Shown: positions 8,257 through 16,715 of the stretch, piece by piece
How the letters are laid out: each line of letters opens with the position of its first letter
Position numbering within the stretch: the stretch's first letter is position 1
Assembly (NCBI RefSeq): GCF_000143985.1
Contig: NC_014364.1
Location: 4,352,582 to 4,416,581 of the forward strand
DNA from: Sediminispirochaeta smaragdinae DSM 11293
GTDB taxonomy: Bacteria; Spirochaetota; Spirochaetia; DSM-16054; Sediminispirochaetaceae
Reading direction: 5' to 3'
DNA: 64,000 nt
The notes under the pieces: generated by a model
Database searches by the model: none
Told to the model about the DNA's origin: nothing
What the model saw: only the letters and a program-made list of their open reading frames with translations
Translations under genes and position numbers: made by a program

Positions 8257-8496
8257 ATGGGAGCTCCGATCTACAACGAACGAGTTAAGGAAAATGGAGA
8301 GGCCTACACCTTTCAGATATTCCGTGATGCAGCAGGGATTCGCGTCATAGTCTTTGACGCCTGCGGTGAAGCCCTTGCATCTTCCGTCCTTGCCGAGGCC
8401 AACGATGAGAAAATAAAAACGGCAGCAAGGGATTTTTGTGAAAATTATGCTATCGACCGTGAAGACAAAATGAACTATCGCGGCATTGCCTGTTAA
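8257..8496 (+). CDS. Small soluble protein of unknown function
   Basis: 79 residues from ATG 8257, chosen because GGGAGG lies at the right distance; an earlier in-frame ATG (8242) lacks an SD. The sequence predicts mixed alpha/beta (YTFQIFRDAAGIRVIVFDACG) with three cysteines and no signal peptide. It lies alone between asd and the mla operon. No family recognised. Confidence 0.6.
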   Translation: MGAPIYNERVKENGEAYTFQIFRDAAGIRVIVFDACGEALASSVLAEANDEKIKTAARDFCENYAIDREDKMNYRGIAC

Positions 8497-8531
8497 AACG
8501 CGATGATGGATTTCCGGCAACGGATCTCTTT

Positions 8532-9944
8532 TTAGGGCGAAGGAACGTACTGAATAATCCCTTTAAGATCATTATCAAAGAAGCGAAGTCCTACGCCGAA
8601 GTGGTAATCAAAGTCATCCTGAATCACAAAATCCCTCACCCCTGCGGTCATATACAGCCACCGAAGAGGATTCTCACTTGTGGGGTCGAAGAAGGGGTAG
8701 AAGGTTCCCGAAGCGTCCATTACCGGACCAGCATCCCTGCCCAAACGGTACATCTGGGTAGACAGTTCCACCTGGCGAAGCGGCCGCAGATCAAAACCAA
8801 TCCCACCGCTGCTTTCGATAATCCCCCCCCGAATGGCTAAGGGACCATACCGGCGAACAAGTTCTGCTGATATGTTTACGTCGGCATCGGAATAATCATC
8901 GCTACCCGGTGGAACGGTAACCCCGACCCAATATTCTTTAGGCTTTTCTCCGGGGATAAGGCGGAGTTCGGCACGGGTTTCCATTCCCGAGGCCTGCACC
9001 ATATAATCACCCTGCAAGCCAAGCTCAACATTCATCCCCACCGTTGAGTCGACAAAGCCTTCAACATTCTCGGTGATACCGACTATTCGATGATAGAGCT
9101 CTTCATCATTTACCAATTTTCCGAGATTTCCCTCACCGTCGTCGATCTTTCTGGCGATTGATCGTGTCGATTCCAAAACTGCAGTAAGGGTTTCCGCACT
9201 TTTTCTCATCTCTGCAACGGCCTGCTCCAGATTCCTATCATTCTCAGCCAACATCGTATCCAGCCGCTCGGTAAGACGAGCAGTATGGTCGAGAATGGTG
9301 GAAATATTGTCGCTTTCCGCCTCGCTCTGGGCATTTAGACGTTCGGCAACGGCAGCTATATCGGTCATTGCCGAACGAAGGATGAGAAGGTTTTGCTGCA
9401 CAAGATCTCCCGTGACCGCCACGGTGCTCTTTGCAGAAACAAGGATGTCGTTCATTTCCGAATAGCCTGAGTTGTTCATGAATGTTCGAAACTCCGCAAG
9501 GAGCTGCTCCAGTTCCTCCGCCACCTTCTGGGTTGATTCAAAGGCCTTATTCATCGCCGTGGAGCTCTCGACATACCGGACGACCCCATTGGGAGGAATT
9601 ATTCCCGTATTCATGTTTCCAGGCACAATGGAAACGATCGAGTTTCCGAGAATCGAGTCCATCTTTTTCACTACCCGGGCATCCTGATAGATGGGAACCT
9701 CGGCATTCACCTCCATGGTGACCTTTGCTTTTCCGTCTTCAAGTACGATCTTCGTAACCTTTCCGATGTTTACCCCGGAAAGTCGGACGAGGCTCTCGGG
9801 TAAGAGGCCGCTGGCATCATCCATATAGGCATGAATCAACTTTGTCTCATCCGCATCAATCGCTTCCACGGTCTGCATGATGTAGACAATAGAAACAGTA
9901 CCGGTGATAGCAACAAAGAGCCCTATTTTCAGGAGTCTCGACAT
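8532..9944 (-). CDS. mlaD: MlaD-family (MCE domain) lipid transport protein
   Basis: 470 residues; the substrate-binding subunit of the Mla ABC system that moves phospholipids between membranes. Residues 7-25 form a single membrane anchor and 37-115 an MCE domain (LIHAYMDDASGL..GVNIGKVTKI). Residues about 130-290 are an extended helical/coiled region. The remainder is beta-rich with alternating hydrophobic residues and ends in GVGLRFFDNDLKGIIQYVPSP, a long C-terminal addition compared with the roughly 180-residue proteobacterial MlaD. It is the last gene of mlaE-mlaF-mlaD and overlaps mlaF by 16 bp. Confidence 0.85.
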   Translation of the reverse strand: MSRLLKIGLFVAITGTVSIVYIMQTVEAIDADETKLIHAYMDDASGLLPESLVRLSGVNIGKVTKIVLEDGKAKVTMEVNAEVPIYQDARVVKKMDSILGNSIVSIVPGNMNTGIIPPNGVVRYVESSTAMNKAFESTQKVAEELEQLLAEFRTFMNNSGYSEMNDILVSAKSTVAVTGDLVQQNLLILRSAMTDIAAVAERLNAQSEAESDNISTILDHTARLTERLDTMLAENDRNLEQAVAEMRKSAETLTAVLESTRSIARKIDDGEGNLGKLVNDEELYHRIVGITENVEGFVDSTVGMNVELGLQGDYMVQASGMETRAELRLIPGEKPKEYWVGVTVPPGSDDYSDADVNISAELVRRYGPLAIRGGIIESSGGIGFDLRPLRQVELSTQMYRLGRDAGPVMDASGTFYPFFDPTSENPLRWLYMTAGVRDFVIQDDFDYHFGVGLRFFDNDLKGIIQYVPSP

Positions 9945-10708
9945 TGGTTGTCCTCATAAGCGTCAAAGTTGGTAAAGGAATACTCGAGAAATTTACGCAA
10001 AACAGGGTGATTCGATCGTGCAAGTTCTCCCGGTTTTCCTTTAGCCGCAATCTTTCCATCGGCAAGAAACGCAATGGTATCGGCATAGGCGAACATGCCG
10101 GCAATATCATGACTGATAACGATACAGGTCATCCCCAACTCCCGGTTAACTCTGCTTATTAACTCATTAATGCTTTCGGACAAAACCGGATCAAGCCCCG
10201 TAGTGGGTTCGTCAAAAAGAAGAATATCGGGTTCGGGCGCCAAGGTGCGGGCGAAACCCACGCGTTTTCGCATACCACCGGAGAGTTCGGCAGGAAACTT
10301 TTTTTCAATCCCTTCAAGATCTACCCAGGAAAGCATCTCCCGTACCCGCTCCCGGATTTTTTTTCGGTCTTTTATTCCCAGCATCTCCCGCAAGGGAAAA
10401 GCTATATTCTGTTCCACGGTCATGGAATCAAAAAGCGCAGCATTCTGAAAAAGATAACCGAATCGCCGCCGGGCCTCTAAAAGCTCTTTTTCTTCCATCG
10501 CTTCCATAGGTTTTCCGTCAAGTGCAATGGAACCCTCATCAGCTTGAAGAATTCCGTTGACCGTTTTCAAGAGAACGCTTTTGCCGGTCCCGCTCTGGCC
10601 TATAATGGCGGTTACTTTCTTTGCTTCAAAATCAAGATCAATACCGTCAAGGACGATATTAGCTCCGAATCGTTTTTTCAGGCCAGAAATATGAATAATT
10701 TTAGCCAT
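9929..10708 (-). CDS. mlaF: Mla-type ABC transporter ATPase
   Basis: 259 residues from the ATG at 10708 (MAKIIHISGL). Walker A is GQSGTGKSV, signature LSGGMRKRVGFAR, Walker B ILLFDEPTTGLDP and the switch His is in VISHD. LSGGMRKR and the absence of fused membrane segments match MlaF. It energises lipid exchange with MlaE. It begins 10 bp after the mlaE stop with a weak SD (GGCGA), so it probably relies on coupling. An upstream in-frame extension overlapping mlaE is possible but not expected. Confidence 0.88.
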   Translation of the reverse strand: MAKIIHISGLKKRFGANIVLDGIDLDFEAKKVTAIIGQSGTGKSVLLKTVNGILQADEGSIALDGKPMEAMEEKELLEARRRFGYLFQNAALFDSMTVEQNIAFPLREMLGIKDRKKIRERVREMLSWVDLEGIEKKFPAELSGGMRKRVGFARTLAPEPDILLFDEPTTGLDPVLSESINELISRVNRELGMTCIVISHDIAGMFAYADTIAFLADGKIAAKGKPGELARSNHPVLRKFLEYSFTNFDAYEDNQCRDS

Positions 10709-10718
10709 AAATTCGCCG

Positions 10719-11480
10719 TCAATAAAGTATTTTAAGCATGATATCGGACATAATATAGTCGGAAACGAGCACCGCGACGGAAGCGGTAACAACAGCCTTT
10801 GTCGAAGCTGTCCCTACCTCCTTGGAACCTCCGCTGGTCGTAAAACCGAAAAAACAACAGATTAGACTCACGAGGGCACCCATTATCGCTGCTTTTATAA
10901 AACCGGACCAAATATCGACGGGATCGACAAAGCGATATAGTTGATCAAGATAACCGGCGGGGTCCACCCCCTTCATGTGGATCGAAACAACATAACTGCC
11001 CAGCACACCGACCACGTTCGATAGGGCCGTAAGAATAGGGAATACAATGATCGATCCTATGATCCTTGGAACCACAAGATATTGAATAGGGTTGACCGAC
11101 ATCGTTTCCATGGCATCGATTTGCTCGCTTACCCGCATGGTACCTATCTCGGCAGCCATTGCAGAACCGTTTTTCGCTACAAGCATCAGACTGGTAAAAA
11201 CAGGTGCAAGCTCTCTGCCCATAGTCATAGCGACGGCCGATCCGACCATGGTCTCCGCGCGAAACATGGCCATAAGATCGGTAACCTGCAATGAAAAAAT
11301 CATTCCAATGGAAAGACTGGAAAGAGCGATAATCAGAACCGAATCGACACCAATGTGCTCTGCCTGCTCAAGAACAAGCCCAGGCCTCCATGGACGTCGA
11401 AATGTCCAGCGAAAAGAATCTAAAGCAAAAAGGCAAAAAGAACCAAATTGCTCAAAGGTTCGAACAAGTCTCCGCTCCAT
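10719..11480 (-). CDS. mlaE: Mla-type ABC transporter permease
   Basis: 253 residues, MlaE/YrbE family permease with an amphipathic N-terminal helix and five or six membrane segments. Family-typical stretches include GREIAPV-like GRELAPVFTSLMLVAKNGSAMAAEIGTM (about 108-135) and MRVSEQIDAMETM. It is the first gene of the mla operon and probably sits in the inner membrane as a dimer with MlaF and MlaD. A small gene at 11531 lies upstream on the same strand, 50 bp away. Confidence 0.9.
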   Translation of the reverse strand: MERRLVRTFEQFGSFCLFALDSFRWTFRRPWRPGLVLEQAEHIGVDSVLIIALSSLSIGMIFSLQVTDLMAMFRAETMVGSAVAMTMGRELAPVFTSLMLVAKNGSAMAAEIGTMRVSEQIDAMETMSVNPIQYLVVPRIIGSIIVFPILTALSNVVGVLGSYVVSIHMKGVDPAGYLDQLYRFVDPVDIWSGFIKAAIMGALVSLICCFFGFTTSGGSKEVGTASTKAVVTASVAVLVSDYIMSDIMLKILY

Positions 11481-11530
11481 GGAGTAAAAATACTACCATC
11501 ATGTTAGAAAACCAACAGGTAAATATTAAA

Positions 11531-11755
11531 TCAAGCTATTCCGCTAGCCGCTTTTTCTTCTTCTCCGGCATCAGATAGAAAATAGCCGGTTCGAATACAG
11601 GTTTCAAACAACTCTCTACTAAGCATATCGGTGGTTTCAGAGCTCCCCCACTCATCTTCACGGATCATCCGTATCCGATAACCTTCGGAACTTTGCTGGA
11701 GAACTTCCACAAAGGTCTTCTTATTTCCCGTTCCCTTTATTCGATAGCGCTGCAT
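11531..11755 (-). CDS. Small protein of unknown function upstream of the mla genes
   Basis: 74 residues from ATG 11755 ([20 protein letters not shown]), chosen because AGGAGG is seven bases upstream; a TTG two codons earlier is less likely. It has a beta-strand-rich start, an acidic C-terminus and one cysteine. It is compact and soluble with no signal peptide. The 50-bp gap to mlaE would allow co-transcription. Family unknown. Confidence 0.6.
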   Translation of the reverse strand: MQRYRIKGTGNKKTFVEVLQQSSEGYRIRMIREDEWGSSETTDMLSRELFETCIRTGYFLSDAGEEEKAASGIA

Positions 11756-11801
11756 TGGCAATCCTCCTGTTGTATCTATTTTCGGCAGCTATTGCTCGGT
11801 C

Positions 11802-11830
11802 TTGACTCCGGGAATTCCACTATCGATACT
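11802..11830 (+). promoter_or_regulatory. Promoter placing the transcript start at the chemoreceptor ATG
   Basis: TTGACT (11802-11807), 17-bp spacer, GATACT (11825-11830), then seven bases to ATG 11838. There is no SD. A possible TTG start at 11802 coincides with the -35 box and is therefore unlikely to be translated. Confidence 0.6.
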
Positions 11831-11837
11831 AGATAGC

Positions 11838-13979
11838 ATGAAAGCGCAACAGAAACAGAAAAGAGGCATAGGATATAGGTTAATGATGGTCATAGTCCCC
11901 CTTGTCTCAATCGTTGTACTGGTAATTGGAATTCTCGACACGAAACGGATTACCGGAAATCAGCTGGAACTGACCAATCAACTCATCGATGCCCAGACCC
12001 GCCAATATAAGCTTATTCTCGAAGAGTTTATCAATGAGCATGTCGAACGGCTGACGAAAGTAGCGGCCGCATTCTCCGGCAAAGAGCACGTCAACGCCGA
12101 AGCCCTCCGGACCGAGGCCAGTCTTATCCACCGTTTTGTTCCCGATGTTACGACAGATAATTTCTTCTATGTAAATGAGGAGGGAATACTGCGGCAGGGA
12201 GATCTCAGACTCGATGTCTCCGACCGTGACTATTTCACAAAGGCAAAGGAAAGCGGAAAACCCGCCATAGGTAACGTTCTCATCAGCAGAGAAGATGGGA
12301 AATCGCTCATTACCGGCTTTTCCGCTCCCATCATCGGTTCAGGTGGGCAGTTTCAGGGAGTCCTGGCAGAAGCTCTCAATCTCACCGAACTCCAACAGAA
12401 ATTTAGCGATATGGATCTTGCAGGAGCCAGCTACTTTTACCTTTTTGATCCGCAGGGAACCGTCATCGCCCACACAAATCATGATTTCGTCGGGAAAAAG
12501 GTACAAGACATCATCCCTCCTTCCCTTCTCAAACGCTTTCAGGAAACACTTTTCGTACAAGATTCAGGAAACATCGAATACAGCTTCAACGGTACCAGCG
12601 TCATTGCCCACTATAAAACTATAACTCCGTCAAATTGGAAGATTGCCGTTGCATTTGATAAGCAGATCATTATTGACAAAAGAAATCAGGCTATTCTTTT
12701 CGCTCTCGGCCAGTTTTTGATTGCAGGTGGAGGTACGATTTTGTTGATCTTCCTGCTGATCAGACCGGTAACGCGAAGGATTAAACGAGTTGGAGGGCGT
12801 CTCGACGAAATCAGCAAGGGAGAGGGAGATCTTACCAGAAGAGTGTACGTCTCTTCCGACGACGAACTTGCCGACCTTGCCGAGGCATTCAACCAATTCG
12901 CAGAGACGATGAGGGAAATGATCGGAAGCATCAAATTCGAAACAAGAAAACTTCTTGCTGTCGGAGAAGAGCTTTCCGCTAATACAGAGCAAAGTGCGGC
13001 ATCGATAAACGAAATCACTGCAACGATCGAAAGCATCTCCGAACTCTCGGAGAGCCAGAGCGAAAGTGTCGGGAAAGCATCATCTTCCGTAGATCAGATA
13101 ACCGGCGCCATTAATAATCTTGGAGAGCTTATCGAGCGGCAGGCTACAAGCGTAACAGAGTCCTCTTCCGCCATTGAAGAGATGATTGCAAACATCAGAA
13201 GCCTTGCCGAGCATACCGAACAAATTGGAACGCATATGGAATCTCTCGTCGACGCCTCCCGTAACGGCAAAGAAAAGCAGCGGGAAACCGACGAGTTGAT
13301 AGCCCAGGTGGCGGAACGATCGAAAAAGCTACAGGAAACCAACGTGGTTATTGCAAAGGTGGCCGCCCAAACAAACCTCCTTGCCATGAATGCAGCCATC
13401 GAAGCAGCTCATGCAGGAGATGCAGGAAGAGGATTTGCCGTGGTTGCCGAAGAAATTCGAAGGCTTGCCGAACAATCTTCAGGACAGTCAAAGGGAATCA
13501 AATCGAGCCTTGGGGAGATCAAAACCTTCATCGACCGCATCGTGGAATCCAGCACGGAAACAGGCTCCGCTTTCGAATCGGTACTGGAAGCCGTGGAAAC
13601 AGTCAGAAACCTTATAGAAGAAGACAGAGCCGCCATGCAGGAACAGGCATCCGGGGGGAGGCAGGTCCTCGAAGCGCTGACGGAAATCAACAACATTACC
13701 GAACAGGTACGACAGGGAAGCGAAGAGATGAAGGAAGGCGGTACGGCCATCCTCAAAAATATCGGTTCGGTTTCACGACTCAGTCAGGAGATGCAATCGA
13801 GCCTATCCGAGATTAACAATAGTGCGGTGGAAATCAACCATGCCATAGAAGAAGTACGGGAACTCACCCGCTCCAACAAAGAGGGAATAGAACTGGTAGG
13901 AAATAGTGTCGGCCGTTTCAAGACTGAAGAAGAAACACATGAAGAAGAGATAAACAAAGAGAAGCCAGAAGAAACATAA
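11838..13979 (+). CDS. Methyl-accepting chemotaxis protein
   Basis: 713-residue transmembrane chemoreceptor. TM1 is at about 11-34. A periplasmic dCache-type sensor (about 37-285) contains the FFYVNEEG and [12 protein letters not shown] segments typical of such domains. TM2 follows at about 287-310, then a HAMP domain, and a long coiled signalling domain with the conserved hairpin [20 protein letters not shown]. There is no C-terminal NWETF-type CheR tether. It is a single gene ended by a strong terminator. The ligand is unknown. The nearby adaptation gene cheR is broken by an insertion, so receptor methylation would depend on another CheR. Confidence 0.92.
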   Translation: MKAQQKQKRGIGYRLMMVIVPLVSIVVLVIGILDTKRITGNQLELTNQLIDAQTRQYKLILEEFINEHVERLTKVAAAFSGKEHVNAEALRTEASLIHRFVPDVTTDNFFYVNEEGILRQGDLRLDVSDRDYFTKAKESGKPAIGNVLISREDGKSLITGFSAPIIGSGGQFQGVLAEALNLTELQQKFSDMDLAGASYFYLFDPQGTVIAHTNHDFVGKKVQDIIPPSLLKRFQETLFVQDSGNIEYSFNGTSVIAHYKTITPSNWKIAVAFDKQIIIDKRNQAILFALGQFLIAGGGTILLIFLLIRPVTRRIKRVGGRLDEISKGEGDLTRRVYVSSDDELADLAEAFNQFAETMREMIGSIKFETRKLLAVGEELSANTEQSAASINEITATIESISELSESQSESVGKASSSVDQITGAINNLGELIERQATSVTESSSAIEEMIANIRSLAEHTEQIGTHMESLVDASRNGKEKQRETDELIAQVAERSKKLQETNVVIAKVAAQTNLLAMNAAIEAAHAGDAGRGFAVVAEEIRRLAEQSSGQSKGIKSSLGEIKTFIDRIVESSTETGSAFESVLEAVETVRNLIEEDRAAMQEQASGGRQVLEALTEINNITEQVRQGSEEMKEGGTAILKNIGSVSRLSQEMQSSLSEINNSAVEINHAIEEVRELTRSNKEGIELVGNSVGRFKTEEETHEEEINKEKPEET

Positions 13980-14000
13980 AGGCGGGCTTTGCCCGCCTTT
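13978..14000. terminator. Bidirectional terminator
   Basis: AAAGGCGGGC-TTT-GCCCGCCTTT: a 10-bp stem flanked by A and T runs on both sides, serving the chemoreceptor gene on the plus strand and the RRM gene on the minus strand. Confidence 0.85.
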
Positions 14001-14018
14001 CATCGCCATAAAAATCGC

Positions 14019-14285
14019 TTAGAAGCGGGGTCTTCTTTCCCGTTCCTTGGCTTCGTTTACACGCAGTTCTCTACCGTCAAGAGAAGTGCCGTCGAGAGCA
14101 GAAATCGCCGCTTCGGCTGCATCCATCTCTTCCATCTCAACGAATCCGAATCCCTTGCTCTGACCCGTGTACCGATCGGTAATAATGTTCACGCTGTTAA
14201 CCTGACCATACTGACCGAAAAGATCCTGAAGACTCTCCTCTCGAGTCGAATAATTCAGGTTCCCAACATAGATTTTTTTAGCCAT
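14019..14285 (-). CDS. RNA-binding protein with a single RRM domain
   Basis: 88 residues, essentially one RNA-recognition motif. RNP2 is KIYVGNL (4-10) and RNP1 is KGFGFVEM (44-51), with the aromatic residues that stack on RNA. The tail is short and charged (KERERRPRF) rather than glycine-rich. Such small bacterial RRM proteins are often abundant and cold- or stress-induced. It is monocistronic, with an SD (AAGGAGC) and the shared terminator at 13978. Confidence 0.93.
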   Translation of the reverse strand: MAKKIYVGNLNYSTREESLQDLFGQYGQVNSVNIITDRYTGQSKGFGFVEMEEMDAAEAAISALDGTSLDGRELRVNEAKERERRPRF

Positions 14286-14488
14286 AAAAGCTCCTTTGTG
14301 TCTCTACACTATAGAGAAGCACAGTACTGATTTCCTCTGTTTCGCGATTAGTCAATTGGCAGGATGTTCAGGTGAAGCATGAAAACGACAGGCTACCGAA
14401 AAGGTCCAGAAACAATTGCAACCGAAGAAAAGAAGTTACTTACTGTATAGCATGCCCCGGGGCATACGTCAAGGCTTCTTTTTCTACC

Positions 14489-14513
14489 AAAAAAAGCCGC
14501 TCTGTTGAGCGGC
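14489..14513 (-). terminator. Terminator of tRNA-Leu
   Basis: Minus-strand GCCGCTC-AACA-GAGCGGC followed by seven T residues, starting four bases after the tRNA discriminator base. Confidence 0.9.
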
Positions 14514-14516
14514 TTC

Positions 14517-14600
14517 TGCCCGGAAGAGGACTCGAACCTCCATGCTCCATTGAGCACCAGACCCTGAACCTGGCGTGTCTACCAATTTCACCATCCGGGC
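14517..14600 (-). tRNA. tRNA-Leu (anticodon CAG)
   Basis: 84-nt class II tRNA. The acceptor GCCCGGA pairs with TCCGGGC. It has a D arm with GGTAGACAC, anticodon stem CCAGG/TCTGG with loop TTCAGGG (CAG, reading CUG), a long variable arm GCTC..GAGC, and T loop TTCGAGT. The discriminator is A and CCA is not encoded. It has its own promoter and terminator. Confidence 0.96.
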
Positions 14601-14613
14601 ATATTGTGGACAG

Positions 14614-14642
14614 ATAGTACAAATTTCATCACGAGATGTCAA
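14614..14642 (-). promoter_or_regulatory. Promoter for tRNA-Leu
   Basis: Minus-strand TTGACA (14637-14642), exactly 17 bp, TACTAT (14614-14619), about 14 bp before the tRNA 5' end. Confidence 0.8.
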
Positions 14643-14646
14643 GGCG

Positions 14647-14670
14647 TCGGGAGGATCCTGCCTCCCGACA
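14647..14670 (-). other. Perfect hairpin downstream of the small membrane protein gene
   Basis: GTCGGGAGG and CCTCCCGAC form a 9-bp stem with a 6-nt loop, without a T run. It may stabilise the 3' end of the hsp20 transcript or act as a weak terminator before the tRNA promoter. Confidence 0.5.
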
Positions 14671-14682
14671 TACACTCACTAT

Positions 14683-14811
14683 CTATTCCCATCGTCCCCG
14701 GTCGTCTCTGTGATTATCACGAAGCGATCTGACGATCCGGCCGACCACTCTATCAAGCTGAGGTTTGAAAAAATATCCCAAAACAACTCCGACAAGAATC
14801 CAGAAAATCAT
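14683..14811 (-). CDS. Small single-pass membrane protein coupled to hsp20
   Basis: A 42-residue protein whose ATG overlaps the hsp20 stop as TAATG and is preceded by GGGAGG at good spacing. Residues 2-14 (IFWILVGVVLGYFF) form one membrane helix. The rest is strongly basic then mixed-charge, with several Arg and Asp residues (DRVVGRIVRSLRDNHRDD), likely cytoplasmic. The start-stop overlap and SD argue it is a real gene translated with hsp20. No family recognised; a role in membrane association of the small heat-shock protein is only a guess. Confidence 0.6.
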   Translation of the reverse strand: MIFWILVGVVLGYFFKPQLDRVVGRIVRSLRDNHRDDRGRWE

Positions 14812-15296
14812 TATGCATCCTCCCTGACAATTTCGATCTTGATTCCATCTTTTGTTTCGATGATCTCGTTCGGCGGGATGACGACCCTAAGGACGCCGTT
14901 TATGAAGGTTGCCTTTACCTTTTCCCGGTCGTACTTATCTTCGGGAACAAAATAGCGCTGTGCCTCAATCGCTTTGAGTTTCAAGCGCCGTTTGAAATAA
15001 TGCACTTCCCCCTCAGGCTCAAGGTTCGGGCTCTTTGCCGAGAAGATCATATAGTCTCCCTGGAAACGAAGGTCCAGATCTTCTTCCCGAAATCCCGCAA
15101 GTGCGAATTCAAGGACCATGCTTTTATCGGCTGTAATGTAGACGTTAACGGGGGGATATGAGTAAGAAGGGTAAAAATCGACCTTCTCATTCCAACCGCG
15201 TTTCATCTCCTCCTGAAACGACTCGCCAAAGTTACGAGTGGCTTCAAAGACCTCGTCGAGTATCTGTCCGAGATCAATGACGAAATTCTCTTTCAT
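14811..15296 (-). CDS. Small heat-shock protein (Hsp20 / alpha-crystallin)
   Basis: 161 residues. A variable N-terminal arm (1-45) leads into the alpha-crystallin beta-sandwich (about 48-145), with FALAGFREEDLDLRF as an early strand pair and NGVLRVVIPP as the conserved GVL strand near the end. The C-terminal extension contains an IEI motif used in oligomer contacts. It acts as an ATP-independent holdase chaperone. It is first in a two-gene unit with the 42-residue membrane protein. No clear CIRCE operator was seen upstream. Confidence 0.92.
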   Translation of the reverse strand: MKENFVIDLGQILDEVFEATRNFGESFQEEMKRGWNEKVDFYPSYSYPPVNVYITADKSMVLEFALAGFREEDLDLRFQGDYMIFSAKSPNLEPEGEVHYFKRRLKLKAIEAQRYFVPEDKYDREKVKATFINGVLRVVIPPNEIIETKDGIKIEIVREDA

Positions 15297-15449
15297 ACGT
15301 CACCTCTCATTGAGCGTGATATCGGTCCCTCATACGAGGCGACCAGAACAAAATAGTCCCAAACGGCGGCTATCGTTCATCTTTAATATACGAAATCCAC
15401 ACAAAGAAGGAAAGAAAATATGCAAGTTGAGAGAGCGTGAGCCATATGC

Positions 15450-15478
15450 TTGGCCAAAGCTGTCAATTCTGGTAGGCT
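15450..15478 (+). promoter_or_regulatory. Candidate promoter adjacent to the YmdB-like start
   Basis: TTGGCC (15450-15455), 17-bp spacer, TAGGCT (15473-15478), then eight bases to ATG 15487 with no SD. The -10 box is weak. Confidence 0.35.
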
Positions 15479-15486
15479 TTTCATCT

Positions 15487-16302
15487 ATGCCAGTACGAGT
15501 CCTTTACATAGGCGAAATCGTCGGAAAACCCGGCATCCATTGCATAAAAAAAGCCCTCCCCCTCTTGAAGGAACAACATCGTATCGACTTTGTAATTGCC
15601 AATGGTGAGGGAGCCACAGGTGGCTTTGGTATTGGAAAAAACCATTCAATCCAGATCCACAAATTGGGAGTCAATGTCATTACGGCCGGTGAAAAGGTCT
15701 ACTACAAAAAGGATATGGTCACCCATATTCCGAAGTCTCCCTACCTCATTCGGGCGGCCAATTTTCCCTACGGCAACCCGGGACGGGGATGGAGGACCTA
15801 TACCGCAGGGGGGATGAAACTTGCCGTAGTAGTCCTTCTCGGTCAGTCGGGGTTTCAACGAGTTCATCCGGCAAATCCTCATCTCATGCTCCCTCAGCTG
15901 GCTTCCAAACTGAGAGAAGAGCATGACGCGATCATCGTCGATTTTCATGCCTGCACGACGGCAGAGAAGGCAAACCTCTTCTATCGAATGGACGGAGAGG
16001 TAGCGGCAATCTTGGGTAGCCACACAAAGGCTTTGTCGGCAGATGGACGAATTTTACAAGGGGGAACAGCCGTTATCAGCGATACGGGCCGAACAGGAAG
16101 CCTTTTTGGTATCGGAGGACTCGAACCTCAAACAGAAATTGGCAAATTCCTTACCCAAATCCCGGAACGATCGAAAGAGTATTGGGAAGAGCTGGAGTTA
16201 CAGGGTGCCGTTGTCGAAATAAACGAAAAGGGAACGGCAAACGAGATTTACACCGTCAGGTTTCCGGTTTCCACCGAAAACCGTATGGAGGATGATTCAT
16301 GA
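15487..16302 (+). CDS. YmdB/TIGR00282-like metallophosphoesterase-family protein with altered metal site
   Basis: 271 residues resembling Bacillus YmdB, a cyclic-nucleotide phosphodiesterase with a two-metal site. Framework motifs are present: YIGEIVGKPG, ANGEGATGGFGIG, RAANFP, VDFHACTTAEK, LGSHT and GGTAVISDTGRTG. By recalled alignment, several ligands differ from YmdB: Asp8 is Glu10, Asn40 is Gly42, Asn67 is Glu69 and His177 is Lys181, while Glu41, His154 and His179 are kept. This suggests a non-catalytic or repurposed protein. The ATG at 15487 was chosen because upstream extension runs antisense to hsp20. It overlaps the next gene by ATGA. Confidence 0.75.
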   Translation: MPVRVLYIGEIVGKPGIHCIKKALPLLKEQHRIDFVIANGEGATGGFGIGKNHSIQIHKLGVNVITAGEKVYYKKDMVTHIPKSPYLIRAANFPYGNPGRGWRTYTAGGMKLAVVVLLGQSGFQRVHPANPHLMLPQLASKLREEHDAIIVDFHACTTAEKANLFYRMDGEVAAILGSHTKALSADGRILQGGTAVISDTGRTGSLFGIGGLEPQTEIGKFLTQIPERSKEYWEELELQGAVVEINEKGTANEIYTVRFPVSTENRMEDDS

Positions 16303-16715
16303 CGGAAACAGTAACCATAGTTTCAATTTCGGGACGACTTGCAAACGTCACTTGTTTGGAAAGCGACAGTTGCAAAGGCTGTGCCGGTAATTCATTTTGC
16401 AACGCGAAAGGACGCAGCTTCGAAGCGAAAGTTCCCAGCGAACTGGCCCAAAGCCTTATTCCGGGAGACAAAGCCGAGGTTTTGATTCCTCCCGGAAAGA
16501 CCATTTTTGCAGGATTCATGGTATTGATAGTGCCGCTACTGCTTTTTATTGCGGGATTTCTGCTCGCATCAATTCTGATTCCGGACTCGGGCGAGGGGAC
16601 TCAGGCTATTATGGGAATTATCGGGCTGGGACTGGGCTTTTTGCTTGCCTTTGCTTACAACAAACTGACGGGAACCAAAAACCTACCCATCGTTGTAGGA
16701 AAAGTCACGGAATAG
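16299..16715 (+). CDS. RseC/MucC-family membrane protein
   Basis: 138 residues. A cysteine cluster near the N-terminus (CLESDSCKGCAGNSFC) is followed by two adjacent membrane helices (about 67-90 and 100-120). This is the layout of RseC, which works in SoxR reduction or with Rnf-type electron transfer. The start overlaps the YmdB-like stop (ATGA), indicating coupled translation. The end overlaps cheB by 11 bp in convergent orientation with no terminator. The family call rests on architecture and the Cys pattern; its redox partner is not in this window. Confidence 0.75.
   Translation: MTETVTIVSISGRLANVTCLESDSCKGCAGNSFCNAKGRSFEAKVPSELAQSLIPGDKAEVLIPPGKTIFAGFMVLIVPLLLFIAGFLLASILIPDSGEGTQAIMGIIGLGLGFLLAFAYNKLTGTKNLPIVVGKVTE

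Noticed and set aside
11802-11837. TTG start for the chemoreceptor 12 codons upstream
   Set aside because: It coincides with the -35 box of a well-spaced promoter, so it would not be in the mRNA.
15238-15486. N-terminal extension of the YmdB-like protein
   Set aside because: The extra 83 codons lie antisense to hsp20 and resemble no YmdB N-terminus; conservation starts at MPVRVLYIGE (15487).
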